From Parasphingorhabdus sp. (GTDB taxonomy: Bacteria > Pseudomonadota > Alphaproteobacteria > Sphingomonadales > Sphingomonadaceae), in the NCBI GenBank assembly GCA_030373505.1, contig JAUCYS010000005.1, positions 62,001 through 126,000 of the forward strand: 64,000 nucleotides of DNA, read 5' to 3'. This document shows positions 1-10,973 of the stretch, one piece after another. A model generated the notes under the pieces. The model did not search any database, was not told the DNA's origin, and saw nothing but the letters and a program-made list of their open reading frames with translations. The position numbers and the translations under genes were made by a program. Position 1 is the stretch's first letter. Every line of letters starts with the position of its first letter.

Positions 1-135
1 AAAGCGCGTATCATGCAAACCAGATGCGCCGGATTTGGATAATTTATTAGTGCAAACCGGTGCAGCGGCGGCGCAGGGGACGAAATCTGCATCATCATAT
101 GGACGCGCGCGGCCTCTCGTTCTAGTCAGCGAGCG

Positions 136-849
136 ATGAGCAACACAAAAACGCATATATTGGTCACCGGTGCCAGCCGCGGCATCGGCAAGGCCATCCT
201 CGAATCGCTGGACCGCGACAATGTGACTGTCGTCGGCCAGAGCACCGGCGGCGGCGATGGCCTGCTAGCCGCGGACTTCACCCGCGAGGGCGCGGCTCCC
301 GGTCTCTGGGAGCAGGCGCTCGACCGGCTCGACGGCCGGATCGACGTGCTGGTCAACAATGCCGGCCTGTTCCAGCCCAATCTGATCACCGCCGACGACT
401 GGCTGGAAAGTTGGAACCGGACGATGACGATCAACCTGACGGCCTCCGCCGAACTGTGCCGCCTCGCAGTGCTGCATTTCCAGCAGCGCGGCGAATCCGG
501 GCGGATCGTCAATATCGCGAGCCGCGCCGCCTATCGCGGCGACGGGCCCGAGCACTGGCATTATGCGGCCTCCAAGGGCGGCATGGTGGCGATGACCAAG
601 ACGATCGCCAGAGCCTATGCCCATCAGCAGATTCTGGCCTTCGCCATCTGCCCCGGCTTCACCATGACCGGCATGGCGGAGGATTATCTCGCCAGCCGCG
701 GCGGCGACAAGTTGCTCGCCGATATCCCGCTCGGCAGAGTGGCGCAACCGGAGGAAATCGCCTCGATGGCCCGCTATTGCGCGCTCGACGCCCCCGCCAG
801 CATGACCGGAGCCGTGCTCGACGCCAATGGCGCCAGCTTCGTCCGATGA
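136..849 (+). CDS. SDR family NAD(P)-dependent oxidoreductase
   Basis: A classical short-chain dehydrogenase/reductase of 237 residues, the usual length for the family. The cofactor loop TGASRGIG is at residues 11-18, NNAG at 74-77, and the catalytic set is Ser129, Tyr143 and Lys147 (YAASK). It should be a soluble Rossmann-fold enzyme that oxidises or reduces an alcohol/ketone with NAD(P); the substrate is not readable. The stop codon overlaps the ATG of the next gene (ATGA), so the two are probably translationally coupled and may act on one pathway. Only a weak ribosome binding site (GCGAGCG) precedes the ATG. Confidence 0.9.
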   Translation: MSNTKTHILVTGASRGIGKAILESLDRDNVTVVGQSTGGGDGLLAADFTREGAAPGLWEQALDRLDGRIDVLVNNAGLFQPNLITADDWLESWNRTMTINLTASAELCRLAVLHFQQRGESGRIVNIASRAAYRGDGPEHWHYAASKGGMVAMTKTIARAYAHQQILAFAICPGFTMTGMAEDYLASRGGDKLLADIPLGRVAQPEEIASMARYCALDAPASMTGAVLDANGASFVR

Positions 850-1526
850 TCGCCCGCGAGCTGCTCGATACCGCCGCCATCCCCGGCGGCGGCGAATTGC
901 GCCTGTTCCGGCGGGAGCTGAAAGGCGCGGATGAATTTTCGATCATGCTCGGCCGGATCGAACTGATGAACAGCCGGCTCAGCGGTTCGGAAGAGGCGCT
1001 CGCCACCCTCACCTGCGCTGGCCTCCAGGTCAAAAACCCGCGCCTGCTGATCGGCGGCTACGGCATGGGCTTCACCTTGCGCGCAGCGCTGTCGGTGCTG
1101 CCGCCGCAGGCGAGTGTCGAGGTCGCCGAGCTGATCCCCGCGATCGTCGATTGGGCCCGCGGACCGATGGCCGATCTGTCGCAGGACTGTCTCGCCGACA
1201 GCCGGGTGACCATGACCATAGGTGATGTGTGCGATCTGATCCACAGCGCGGACCGCGACTATGATGCGATTCTGCTCGATGTCGACAATGGTCCCGACGG
1301 CCTGACTCACGAAGCCAATGACCGGCTCTACAGCATGGCAGGTCTGGCCAAGGCGAAGAAGGCGCTGCGCAGCAACGGCATCCTCGCGATCTGGTCGAGC
1401 GAAGGCGATTCCCGGTTCACGTCGCGCCTGCACAAGTCCGGTTTTGCGGTCGATGTCAAAACCGTAGCAGCGCGCAGCAGCGGCAAGGGCGCGAAACATA
1501 CGATCTGGCTGGCGACGAAGCGCTAG
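846..1526 (+). CDS. spermidine synthase-like methyltransferase-fold protein
   Basis: A 226-residue protein with the spermidine/spermine synthase type Rossmann fold. The glycine loop LIGGYGMGFTLRAAL near residue 68 and the acidic strand VEVAELIPAIVDWARG fit the family, as does ILLDVDNGPD near 140. It lacks the N-terminal beta domain of true spermidine synthase, so it may use another substrate; many such proteins in bacteria are uncharacterised. The open frame extends upstream to 411, but that part overlaps the SDR gene antiphase. The ATG at 846, overlapping the SDR stop by four bases, is the sensible start. The exact reaction is not predictable. Confidence 0.75.
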   Translation: MIARELLDTAAIPGGGELRLFRRELKGADEFSIMLGRIELMNSRLSGSEEALATLTCAGLQVKNPRLLIGGYGMGFTLRAALSVLPPQASVEVAELIPAIVDWARGPMADLSQDCLADSRVTMTIGDVCDLIHSADRDYDAILLDVDNGPDGLTHEANDRLYSMAGLAKAKKALRSNGILAIWSSEGDSRFTSRLHKSGFAVDVKTVAARSSGKGAKHTIWLATKR

Positions 1527-1534
1527 CCGCCCCG

Positions 1535-2821
1535 CTAGAAGCGGATATCCAGCGCGGCAAAACTGACCGCCCCGGCGAGGGCCAGAACGACGCTGCTCGC
1601 AGCAAGGGCAAGCACCGCCGACCGGCCGTTTTTCCAGCCCGCAGCAAAACCGGCGACGACCGCCTTGAAGATCATATTGGCGAGCACCGTCATCGCCAGC
1701 ACGAAACCCGCCAGACTGGCCGCGATCGTATCGGTCGGCAGCGTGCCCAACGTGATGATCGCGGCGTCCACGTCAAACGAGCCCATGATCAGCACCAGAT
1801 AGGCGATGCCGCTGCTGCCGAATTTCGCTTCCGCCCAGCGCGCCGCCAGCGACATCACCGCTACCGTCGCCGCAAAGAAAAAGGCGGGCAGCAGATGGAT
1901 CGGATTGCGCGTATCGACGCTCTCGTCGCTTCTCGCCGCACCGCTCCGGCGCAACAGCAGCAAGCCGATGCCCCCCGCCACCAGCGCCGCCGGCGTCAGG
2001 ATCATCGCCAGCGGCAGAAAGGCGAAATCCGCGATGATGAAGGTCAGCAGCAGCACCCGGATATACATCACCGCCGAAGCCAGCGCGATCCCTGCCGACA
2101 GCGTGCGCTGGCTGCTGTCCGCCCCGCGCAATCGCTGGGCCAGGGATGCGGTCACCGCGGTCGAACTATAGGCTCCGCCGATAACGGCCGTCACCACCGT
2201 CCCGTGGCTTTCGCCAAAAATCCGGTTGGCAACATAGCCGGCGAAGGACAGGCCGGTGACCAGAATGACGACAAACCAAAGCTGCTGCAGATTGAAGGCA
2301 TCATAGGGCCCGAAGGCCTGGGCCGGTAGAAAGGGCAGAACCGCCAGCGCAATCAGCGCAAAGCGGATCATCGCATTGATATCGGTAGGCCCCAGCTTTC
2401 TCAGTACGCCGTGCAATTCCGACCGCATCGCCAGCAGGCCCGCCACGATCGCCGCCCCGGCCATGGCCAGCGCCGGATATCCGCTGCCCGCCAGCAGGCC
2501 GAGACAGAGCGCCAGCACCGACACCACGAAATTGGTGATGCTGCGCCCGTCCGGCTCGTGGATCGTCCGGGCATGGCTGATCGCCAGCATGATCACGACC
2601 GCGGCAAGCAGGATCGCGGCAAAAATCAGATCAAGGCTCTGCGCGATCAGCGCGATCAGCCCGCCAAGTCCGGCAACCAGGCCGAATGTGCGAATTCCCG
2701 CAACCCGCCCTCCCGGCTGCTCCTCGCGCATCGTCCAGCCGCGTTCCACGCCGATCAGCAGGCCCGCCGCCAGCGCGACGGAGAGGTCGCGGTAGATCAG
2801 CCATTCCCCGGACAGGCTCAT
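1535..2821 (-). CDS. MgtC/SapB and DUF4010 family membrane protein
   Basis: A polytopic inner-membrane protein of 428 residues. The first part (LSVALAAGLLIGVERGW... GIRTFGLVAGLGGL) is the MgtC/SapB domain. The rest is the DUF4010 domain with several more hydrophobic helices, giving roughly a dozen membrane segments in all. MgtC-type domains are linked to magnesium limitation and ATPase regulation, but the function of the DUF4010 fusion is not established. The frame also opens at a GTG at 2827; I prefer the ATG at 2821 giving MSLSGEW, although neither has a clear ribosome binding site. It converges with the preceding gene with only 8 bases between stops. Confidence 0.85.
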   Translation of the reverse strand: MSLSGEWLIYRDLSVALAAGLLIGVERGWTMREEQPGGRVAGIRTFGLVAGLGGLIALIAQSLDLIFAAILLAAVVIMLAISHARTIHEPDGRSITNFVVSVLALCLGLLAGSGYPALAMAGAAIVAGLLAMRSELHGVLRKLGPTDINAMIRFALIALAVLPFLPAQAFGPYDAFNLQQLWFVVILVTGLSFAGYVANRIFGESHGTVVTAVIGGAYSSTAVTASLAQRLRGADSSQRTLSAGIALASAVMYIRVLLLTFIIADFAFLPLAMILTPAALVAGGIGLLLLRRSGAARSDESVDTRNPIHLLPAFFFAATVAVMSLAARWAEAKFGSSGIAYLVLIMGSFDVDAAIITLGTLPTDTIAASLAGFVLAMTVLANMIFKAVVAGFAAGWKNGRSAVLALAASSVVLALAGAVSFAALDIRF

Positions 2822-2955
2822 CGGCACTGCCGTTGCAAGATCCGCCTGTCTGGTCCGGTTTGTGCCATAATCATCCGACGCTGCTTAGGTTCGTGGTGGC
2901 GATAGCCTATACGTAATCATCCCTAAGCAAGCGTGATCCGGTCTGGCAAGCATCA

Positions 2956-4632
2956 TTACCGGCGGACGTCAGCGCTCGCATCGCGCCGTTCCTTGAATTC
3001 CGAACCCGCTTTCCATTCGGGCCAGCGCTCCGAATAGGCCAGGCTTTCGCCGATATCGAACATGACATTGATATCCTGCAGCGCGCCATCCAGATTCCAG
3101 TCCGGTGACCACGCATCGCAGGCGGCGTGATAGCAATTGCCGGTATAGTCATCGATCCATTTCTGGCCGGCCTTGCGGCCGCCCTCCACCAGATCGGATG
3201 CGCCGGCGAGGCTCATCATCAGCAGCACTGGCACGCCTTGCTTGGCCAGCGAGAAATGGTCGGCGCGGAAAAACAGCCCGCGCTCGGGCAGATTTTCCTC
3301 GGTGACCACGCGCCCCTGAGCCTTGGCATATTTGGCCAGATCATCCTCTAGCGTCCCCTGCCCCTTGCCGATCAATATCACATCCTTCGCCTTGCCGGCG
3401 GTCTGCAGCACATCGATGGTCAGGTTGGCGACGGTCTTTTCCAGCGGATAGATCGGGTTCTGGGCATAGACTTCCGAGCCCAGCAGGCCGCGCTCTTCCG
3501 CCGACCATGCAGCGATCACGATCGTCCGGTCGGGCTGCGGCAGGGATTTGAACTTGCGGGCAATTTCCATGATGCCGGCGATACCAAGCGCGTCGTCATT
3601 GGCACCGGCGCGATAGATGCGGCCTTCTGCATCCGGCGGTCCTTCGCCATAGGCATCCCAGTGCGCGCCATAGATGATCGTCTCGTCGGGCCGCGCCTTG
3701 CCGGGGATCTTGCCGAAGACATTCTGGCTTTGCACGGTTTCCTGCTCCACCGGATAGTCGGCGGTAAAGCTTGCTCCCATCGGCACCGGCGTGAAATCGC
3801 TCTTTCTCGCGGCGACCCGCAGCTTCGCCAGATCAAGCCCGGCATCGTCGAACAATTTCTGCGCCGTTCCCCCGCTGATCCAGCCCTGCAGCGCGAGGCT
3901 GGTGACTTCGTCATCCGGCTTGGCAATGCCGTAATTTTCACCCTGCGGGCTTTCGACCACGCTCCAGCCATAGCCGGCGGCTTCGGTCTCGTGGACGATC
4001 AGCGCCGCCACTGCGCCGCGCCGCGAGGCTTCCTCGAACTTGTAGGTCCAGCGGCCATAATAGGTCATCGCCCGGCCGCCGAATTTGCCGGCCACCGCTT
4101 CATCGGCAGCGGCGGCAAAATCCGGGTCGTTGACCAGAAAGACCGCGACCTTGCCCTTCAGGTCAACATCCTTGAAATCGTCCCAGCCGCGTTCGGGGGC
4201 GGTCACGCCATAGCCGACAAACACCATTTCCGCCTTGTCTACCACCGCCCGGTCCTTGGGCTGCAGCGTCGACACATATATATCCTTGCCCGGATTCAGC
4301 GCCATGCCCTTGCCATCAATGGAAAAATTAAGCGTTTCCGGCTTGCCGAGCCGGGTGTGCAACAGCGGCACCCGCTGGGTCCAGCTACCGTCAACCCCGC
4401 CGGGTTCCAGCCCAAGCGCCTGGAATCGCCCGATCAGATAGCCGATCGTCCGGTCCTCGCCCGCAGTGCCGGGCGCACGGCCCTCGAACTGGTCGAGAGT
4501 CAGCGTCCTGACCGTCCGGGTCACTTCATCGGCGCTGATATCGACGGCCTGGTCCGGGGACTGGGCCTGGACCGGCGATACAATCATCATGGCGGTGGCG
4601 GAAAACAAGGCGATGGTGCGACCAGAAAACAA
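2956..4632 (-). CDS. exported M28 family zinc aminopeptidase
   Basis: A 558-residue exported peptidase. The N-terminus (FSGRTIALFSATAMMIVSPVQAQ) is a Sec signal peptide ending in an AQ-type cleavage site. A protease-associated (PA) domain occupies about residues 130-270. The catalytic M28 domain follows with the metal ligands in GAHWDAYG, AGANDDALG and AAWSAEERGLLGS, and the late YHAACD. It should cleave N-terminal residues from peptides in the periplasm or outside. The start is TTG at 4632: AGGAG lies 7 bases upstream, and the first internal ATG would destroy the signal peptide. Confidence 0.9.
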   Translation of the reverse strand: MFSGRTIALFSATAMMIVSPVQAQSPDQAVDISADEVTRTVRTLTLDQFEGRAPGTAGEDRTIGYLIGRFQALGLEPGGVDGSWTQRVPLLHTRLGKPETLNFSIDGKGMALNPGKDIYVSTLQPKDRAVVDKAEMVFVGYGVTAPERGWDDFKDVDLKGKVAVFLVNDPDFAAAADEAVAGKFGGRAMTYYGRWTYKFEEASRRGAVAALIVHETEAAGYGWSVVESPQGENYGIAKPDDEVTSLALQGWISGGTAQKLFDDAGLDLAKLRVAARKSDFTPVPMGASFTADYPVEQETVQSQNVFGKIPGKARPDETIIYGAHWDAYGEGPPDAEGRIYRAGANDDALGIAGIMEIARKFKSLPQPDRTIVIAAWSAEERGLLGSEVYAQNPIYPLEKTVANLTIDVLQTAGKAKDVILIGKGQGTLEDDLAKYAKAQGRVVTEENLPERGLFFRADHFSLAKQGVPVLLMMSLAGASDLVEGGRKAGQKWIDDYTGNCYHAACDAWSPDWNLDGALQDINVMFDIGESLAYSERWPEWKAGSEFKERRDASADVRR

Positions 4633-4688
4633 AGCAAAACTCCTGAAAAATTCTCAACTGCCCTGACACTAGTCATTCAGAGCGTGAT

Positions 4689-4716
4689 TTGCACATGAAG
4701 TTTTTTACGCTATCTT
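4689..4716 (+). promoter_or_regulatory. candidate sigma-70 promoter of the ABC-F gene
   Basis: TTGCAC (4689-4694) and TATCTT (4711-4716) are separated by 16 bases, about 35 bases before the ATG at 4752. This is a pattern match by eye in the divergent spacer between the M28 peptidase and ABC-F genes. Confidence 0.35.
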
Positions 4717-4751
4717 TTGCACTAATGTGAAGGCTCGGCTAACGGCACCCC

Positions 4752-6632
<1,881 letters not shown>

Positions 6633-6644
6633 ACGGCTCTTGCG

Positions 6645-7628
6645 ATGAGCGAAACCTGGAAGGTCTCGATCCCCTGCACCCGCGCCGAGGCCCGGGCGCT
6701 GTCCGAGGACAATCTGTTCATCAGCTCAAGCGATTCGACGCCAACGATCGTTGCCAGCGAGATTGATGTGAAACATCCGGACGCATGGATGATCGATGTC
6801 TATTGCGAGACGCAGCCGGAACCGGAACTGATCGGCAATCTTCTGCAATTGTCCCCTTCGGCCAGAACAGCCGGAGTCGAGCCGCTGGTCGAGCGGCTGG
6901 GCGACGAGGACTGGGTGTCGCTGAGCCAGCAGGGCCTGGAGCCGCTGCGCGCCGGGCGCTTCCATGTCCACACCTCCAGCGACCAGCCATCGGACGATGC
7001 CAGGCTGACCAATATCTGTATCGATGCCGGCCGCGCCTTTGGCACCGGCCATCATGAGACGACGATGGGCTGTCTGCAGAGCCTCGACCAGCTCCGGCGC
7101 ACCGGCCACCGGTTCCGCAATATCGCCGATCTGGGCACCGGCACCGGCCTGCTCGCCTTTGCCGCTTATCATCTGTGGCCCGACGCCCGGATCATCGCCA
7201 GCGATATCGATCCGGTTGCGGTCGCCGTGACCGAGGCCAATGCGGAACTAAATGCCATCCCGCTGGGCAATGGCCGCCGCCATATCCGGCTGGTCCAGAG
7301 CAACGGCCTCGACCATCCCGCGCTCCGCAACCGGGCACCGTTCGACCTGATCATCGCCAATATCCTCGCCGGTCCGCTGGTCGCCCTCGCCCCGCAGATC
7401 GCCACCGCGTCAGCAGCCGGAACGGTATTGCTGCTCGCCGGCCTGCTGACCCGCCAGAAAAACGACGTGGTCCGCGCCTATGTCCGCGAGGGCTTTCGCC
7501 TGAAGCACACCCATCTCGACAATGAATGGCCGTGCCTGACTCTGGTAAAGGCGAAGAAATATGGCTGGACCCGCAAACCGCACCGCAAGAAATCGCCGCT
7601 GGCATCGGATTATTTCGGGGAATGCTAG
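6645..7628 (+). CDS. prmA: ribosomal protein L11 methyltransferase
   Basis: PrmA transfers methyl groups from S-adenosylmethionine to ribosomal protein L11. The protein has 327 residues. The substrate-recognition half comes first, then DAGRAFGTGHHETT, the SAM loop NIADLGTGTGLLAFAA with acidic DIDPVAVAV, and the NILAGPLVALAPQI motif typical of PrmA. It is slightly longer than the usual 290-300 residues because of a basic C-terminal tail (about 25 residues). It sits 12 bases behind the ABC-F gene, forming a translation-linked pair. A palindromic repeat begins right after the stop. Confidence 0.9.
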   Translation: MSETWKVSIPCTRAEARALSEDNLFISSSDSTPTIVASEIDVKHPDAWMIDVYCETQPEPELIGNLLQLSPSARTAGVEPLVERLGDEDWVSLSQQGLEPLRAGRFHVHTSSDQPSDDARLTNICIDAGRAFGTGHHETTMGCLQSLDQLRRTGHRFRNIADLGTGTGLLAFAAYHLWPDARIIASDIDPVAVAVTEANAELNAIPLGNGRRHIRLVQSNGLDHPALRNRAPFDLIIANILAGPLVALAPQIATASAAGTVLLLAGLLTRQKNDVVRAYVREGFRLKHTHLDNEWPCLTLVKAKKYGWTRKPHRKKSPLASDYFGEC

Positions 7629-7630
7629 TT

Positions 7631-7717
7631 GTGCACCTGCGCAGGCAGGTGCCCATCTCCCAAAGGTGCGCTTAGACGGACTGGTCCTAGATGGACCCCT
7701 GCCTGCGCAGGGGCACC
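7631..7717. repeat. palindromic repeat, family 1, copy a (intergenic)
   Basis: Imperfect inverted repeat: left arm 7631-7660 containing CTGCGCAGGCAGGTGCCCAT, right arm 7689-7717 its near complement. It lies between the convergent prmA and phhA genes, where it could also serve as a bidirectional terminator. The same arms recur at 15653-15737 (inside ligA) and 55072-55220. Confidence 0.75.
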
Positions 7718-7720
7718 CAA

Positions 7721-8617
7721 TCAAACGACCGTGGCTTCCCCAGCCTGTGACCGCGCATATTCCTGCGTTCCCTCAGTCAGCACGACATCGCCCTCGACGA
7801 TCTCGGCGATCTTGATGTCCGGCAGCCCGGCAATCCGGTCATAGACCGGCTTGAAATCGGTCTCGACCGTCACCCGCAGCAGCTCGTCGAGGCTGGGGAT
7901 GACGAAATAATTCTGCTGATAATCGTCGATCCGATATTCGGTGCGCAGCACCCGTTCAAGATCGAACAGGATGCGGTTGGGGCTCGGATCGTCGAGCGCA
8001 AAGACGCTCTCGCCATAGCTGGACACAATCCCCGCACCATAGATGCGCAGGCCCTCGTCCTCCTGGATCAGACCGAATTCGACCGTATACCAGTAGAGCC
8101 GGGCGAGCTGCTTCAGCGTGCCATATTTCAGCGCCCTGAGCCCGCCGCGGCCATAAGCCACCATATAGTCGGCAAAGCGCTGGTCGGCGAGCATCGGCAC
8201 ATGGCCGAAGACATCGTGAAAAATATCCGGTTCCTGCAGATAGTCGAGCTGGTCGCGCCGACGGATAAAGTTGCCGGAGACAAAACGCCGGTTGGCAAGA
8301 TGGTCGAAAAACACATCATCGGGCACCAGGCCGGGCACCGCCACCACCTGCCAGCCGGTCGCGTCCATCAGGATCCGGTTGAGCTCATCAAAATCGGGAA
8401 TGCCGGGCCGCGACAAATTCAATATGTCGATGCCGTTCAGAAAGGCCTGCGAGGCGCGGCCCGGCAGCATCTTCTGCTGTCGCGCGAACAAGATGTCCCA
8501 GGTCTCGTGGTCTTCCTGCGTATAGCTTTGCCAGTCCTGATCGATCGTCCAGTCGGCATTTGCGTGCGCTGGCGGCTTGTCATAGACATGGGTTTCGGTT
8601 TGGGGCTTGCTGGACAT
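7721..8617 (-). CDS. phhA: phenylalanine 4-monooxygenase
   Basis: A pterin-dependent aromatic amino acid hydroxylase that converts phenylalanine to tyrosine with O2 and tetrahydropterin. The 298 residues match the monomeric bacterial form. The iron ligands are visible as His134 and His139 in FHDVFGHVP and Glu180 in YWYTVEFGL, and the QEPDIFHD segment is highly conserved. There is no N-terminal regulatory ACT domain, as normal for bacteria. No pterin dehydratase (phhB) or Lrp-type regulator lies adjacent, so the gene appears to stand alone. Confidence 0.95.
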   Translation of the reverse strand: MSSKPQTETHVYDKPPAHANADWTIDQDWQSYTQEDHETWDILFARQQKMLPGRASQAFLNGIDILNLSRPGIPDFDELNRILMDATGWQVVAVPGLVPDDVFFDHLANRRFVSGNFIRRRDQLDYLQEPDIFHDVFGHVPMLADQRFADYMVAYGRGGLRALKYGTLKQLARLYWYTVEFGLIQEDEGLRIYGAGIVSSYGESVFALDDPSPNRILFDLERVLRTEYRIDDYQQNYFVIPSLDELLRVTVETDFKPVYDRIAGLPDIKIAEIVEGDVVLTEGTQEYARSQAGEATVV

Positions 8618-8646
8618 GGCCGCATCTTAACGCAAAAAAGGTTTCA

Positions 8647-9339
8647 ATGGCAACTACTTTGCTTATATTCCTGAAACGCGGAGCGCTTGCGCTGGCCGCG
8701 ATCGTTGCGCTTTATCTGATGGCCGCCCTCGCCGGCAGCCTGCTGCCCGCCAATCCGGACTGGCAAAGCCCTGACGACGGCATCGAACTGTTCGTCGAGA
8801 GCAATGGCCTGCACACCGGGATCGTCATGCCGATCTGGAGCGATGTCCACGACTGGACGCCGCTGGTCCGGCCCGAAGATCTCGCTGATCCGTCGCGCTA
8901 CGGCAGCCATATCCTGGTCGGCTGGGGCCATGAAGGCGTCTATCGCAACACCCGCGAGTGGCAGGACCTGCGCGCCAGCGACGCGATGAGCGCGATTTTC
9001 GGCAGCGACCATGTGCTTGTCCACGTCGATCACCTGCGATATCCACAGGCTTATCCCCCGTATCGCCGCCGCCTGAAAGTCAGCGCTGCCGAATATCGCA
9101 AGATCGCCGCCGCGATCGAGGAAAAATTCCTGCTCGACGACCAGTATCGGTCGCAGCCCTCGCCGGGCTATGGCGCCTCGGACCTGTTCTACCGGTCACA
9201 CGGCCATTACAGCGCCCTGCACACCTGCAACAACTGGACCAGCGAAGTGCTGCAGCGGGCCGGCATCCGCACCGGCCTGTGGACGCCCTTCCAGGGTGGC
9301 GTGATGCGCTGGTTTCCGGACAGCGGCACCAGCCGCTAG
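8647..9339 (+). CDS. TIGR02117/DUF2459 family membrane-anchored protein
   Basis: A 230-residue protein with one N-terminal membrane helix (about residues 7-28, ALALAAIVALYLMAALAGSLL) and a soluble domain outside. Motifs such as ESNGLHTGIVMP, LVGWGHEGVYRN and HTCNNWTSEVL (near residue 197) fit the DUF2459 family, whose function is unknown. The His/Cys pairs in LHTG and HTCNNW look like a possible hydrolase centre, but that is speculation. The start at 8647 was chosen because earlier in-frame codons lie inside the divergent phhA gene. Its TAG stop is shared with the convergent Crp/Fnr gene. Confidence 0.8.
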   Translation: MATTLLIFLKRGALALAAIVALYLMAALAGSLLPANPDWQSPDDGIELFVESNGLHTGIVMPIWSDVHDWTPLVRPEDLADPSRYGSHILVGWGHEGVYRNTREWQDLRASDAMSAIFGSDHVLVHVDHLRYPQAYPPYRRRLKVSAAEYRKIAAAIEEKFLLDDQYRSQPSPGYGASDLFYRSHGHYSALHTCNNWTSEVLQRAGIRTGLWTPFQGGVMRWFPDSGTSR

Positions 9340-10001
9340 CCGCCAATGACCGCCCGCAAGCCGTTGCTGTCCCGGACCGTCACAAATCCGTAGCCCGGTT
9401 CGATCATCCCCGCGGCCTCCAGCCCAGCCAGCGCCTTGCCCAGCGATACCCGCGACACCCCCACCAGATCGGCCAGATCCTGCTGCGTCGCCATGATCCG
9501 CGCCCCGTCCTGCTGATCGCCGCACAGCTGCAGCAGGGCCTGCGCCAGTCGTTGCGGCACCGACAGATTGCGACTCGACTCGATCAGGTTGAACGCCTGC
9601 TGCACGGTCAGCGCCATGGTCTTGAGCAGCAGCCGGGTGACCGCCGGATCCGAATCCATCAGGCTCTGCAATTCCTTGTCCCCGATCCGGATCAGCTGGC
9701 AATCCGACCCGGCAATGGCGTCGACGGTGCGCGGAAACTCGCCGAGAAAGGCCAGTTCGCCAAAAGTCTCGCCAGCCCCGATCAGGGCGAACAGCGTCAG
9801 CCGCCCGTCCATGCCATAGCGGCCGATCTGCACCGACCCGCTCTCGACATACCAGAATTCGCGCGCCGGGTCGCCGCGCTGCTGGATGATCTGCCCCCTG
9901 TCGAAATAGCGCCGCTTGCCGCGCGCCAGCAAATCCGCGCGAACCGTCTCGGGAAGCGCCATGACAAAGCCGGTTCCGGCGATCGGAGAGGCCGTCGTCA
10001 T
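9336..10001 (-). CDS. Crp/Fnr family transcriptional regulator
   Basis: A 221-residue regulator. Residues about 20-135 are the cyclic-nucleotide-binding-type beta roll (GQIIQQRGDPAREFWYVESGSVQIG, GAGETFGELAFL), then a dimer helix and a winged helix-turn-helix with ATQQDLADLVGVSRVSLGKALAGLEAAGMIEP. No FNR-type N-terminal cysteine cluster is present, so it is not an iron-sulfur oxygen sensor. It is divergent from the sterol-desaturase-like gene with a 90-base gap, so it may regulate that gene. It overlaps the DUF2459 gene by four bases tail to tail. Confidence 0.9.
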   Translation of the reverse strand: MTTASPIAGTGFVMALPETVRADLLARGKRRYFDRGQIIQQRGDPAREFWYVESGSVQIGRYGMDGRLTLFALIGAGETFGELAFLGEFPRTVDAIAGSDCQLIRIGDKELQSLMDSDPAVTRLLLKTMALTVQQAFNLIESSRNLSVPQRLAQALLQLCGDQQDGARIMATQQDLADLVGVSRVSLGKALAGLEAAGMIEPGYGFVTVRDSNGLRAVIGG

Positions 10002-10091
10002 AAATAGCCGTGCAATTGAAAACTTATTTGCATTTGACCTTCTCTACATCCGCTATCGCATCCTCGCAAGCAATGGAGAGGGAGAAAGAGA

Positions 10092-10946
10092 ATGCGACCT
10101 GAACTTCTGGCAATCACCGGCATATTTCTTGGCTTCGGCCTGCTCGAATTTTTTCGCACCAGGCTGTTCAGCAAGCCGGAGCAGACCCGCGATGATGCTC
10201 TCGTCGAAATCATCGGCTCGTTCGTGCTGCTGGCCATTACCCAGCCCGCCATCTTTCTCGCCACCCAGTTCATCCTCGCCGGCGTCGCACCGCAATGGCA
10301 GGACGCTCTCGCCGGCATCCCGCTGATCGCCGCGATCGCGCTGTTCCTCGTGCTCGACGACATGATGCAATATTGGTGGCACCGGCTGTCGCACAGCGTG
10401 CCCTTTCTCTACAATCTGCACCGGTCGCACCACAATGCTCGCTACATGAGCGTGCGCTTGGTCTACCGGAACAATATCTTCTATTATCTGACCATGCCGA
10501 GCATCTGGTTTTCCGGCGCGCTGATCTATCTCGGGCTCGGCTGGGTCTATGTCGGTTATATCATCGTCAAGATGGCGGTGATCGTCGGCGCCCACAGCGA
10601 TGTCGCCTGGGACGCGCCGCTGTACAAGATCAAATGGCTGTCACCGGTCATGTGGCTGGTCGAGCGCACCATCTCCACCCCGGCGACGCATCACGCCCAT
10701 CATGGCCGGCACAAGAGCGACGGCGTGACCCATTATAAGGGCAATTTCGGCAATCTGCTGTTCTTCTGGGATGTCCTGTTCGGCACCGCCCATATCACTC
10801 GCCGCTATCCCGAAAGCTACGGCGTCGAAAATCTCGCCCCCGCCACCCTGGGCCAGCAACTGGCCTGGCCGATCTTTCCGGAGAATCGGGAAGGCGGACA
10901 CGGGGTCAGGGAACTGGCCGAGATCGAGGCCGCTGCCAAAATATGA
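10092..10946 (+). CDS. sterol desaturase/fatty acid hydroxylase family protein
   Basis: A 284-residue membrane di-iron enzyme. The histidine clusters that bind the two irons are visible: WWHRLSH near residue 95, HRSHHN near 110 and HHAHHGRH near 200. About four hydrophobic segments surround them. Members hydroxylate or desaturate sterols, carotenoids or fatty acids; in sphingomonads related proteins often act on carotenoids or lipids, but the substrate here is unknown. A purine-rich ribosome binding site (GGAGAGGGAGAAAGAGA) precedes the ATG. It is divergent from a Crp/Fnr gene, which may control it. Confidence 0.88.
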   Translation: MRPELLAITGIFLGFGLLEFFRTRLFSKPEQTRDDALVEIIGSFVLLAITQPAIFLATQFILAGVAPQWQDALAGIPLIAAIALFLVLDDMMQYWWHRLSHSVPFLYNLHRSHHNARYMSVRLVYRNNIFYYLTMPSIWFSGALIYLGLGWVYVGYIIVKMAVIVGAHSDVAWDAPLYKIKWLSPVMWLVERTISTPATHHAHHGRHKSDGVTHYKGNFGNLLFFWDVLFGTAHITRRYPESYGVENLAPATLGQQLAWPIFPENREGGHGVRELAEIEAAAKI

Positions 10947-10973
10947 GGCAAGCCCGTTATAATCCCGTAAATT

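Noticed and set aside
411-845. N-terminal extension of the spermidine synthase-like frame
   Set aside because: It overlaps the SDR gene in another frame and is Arg/Pro-rich; the overlap ATG at 846 is better.
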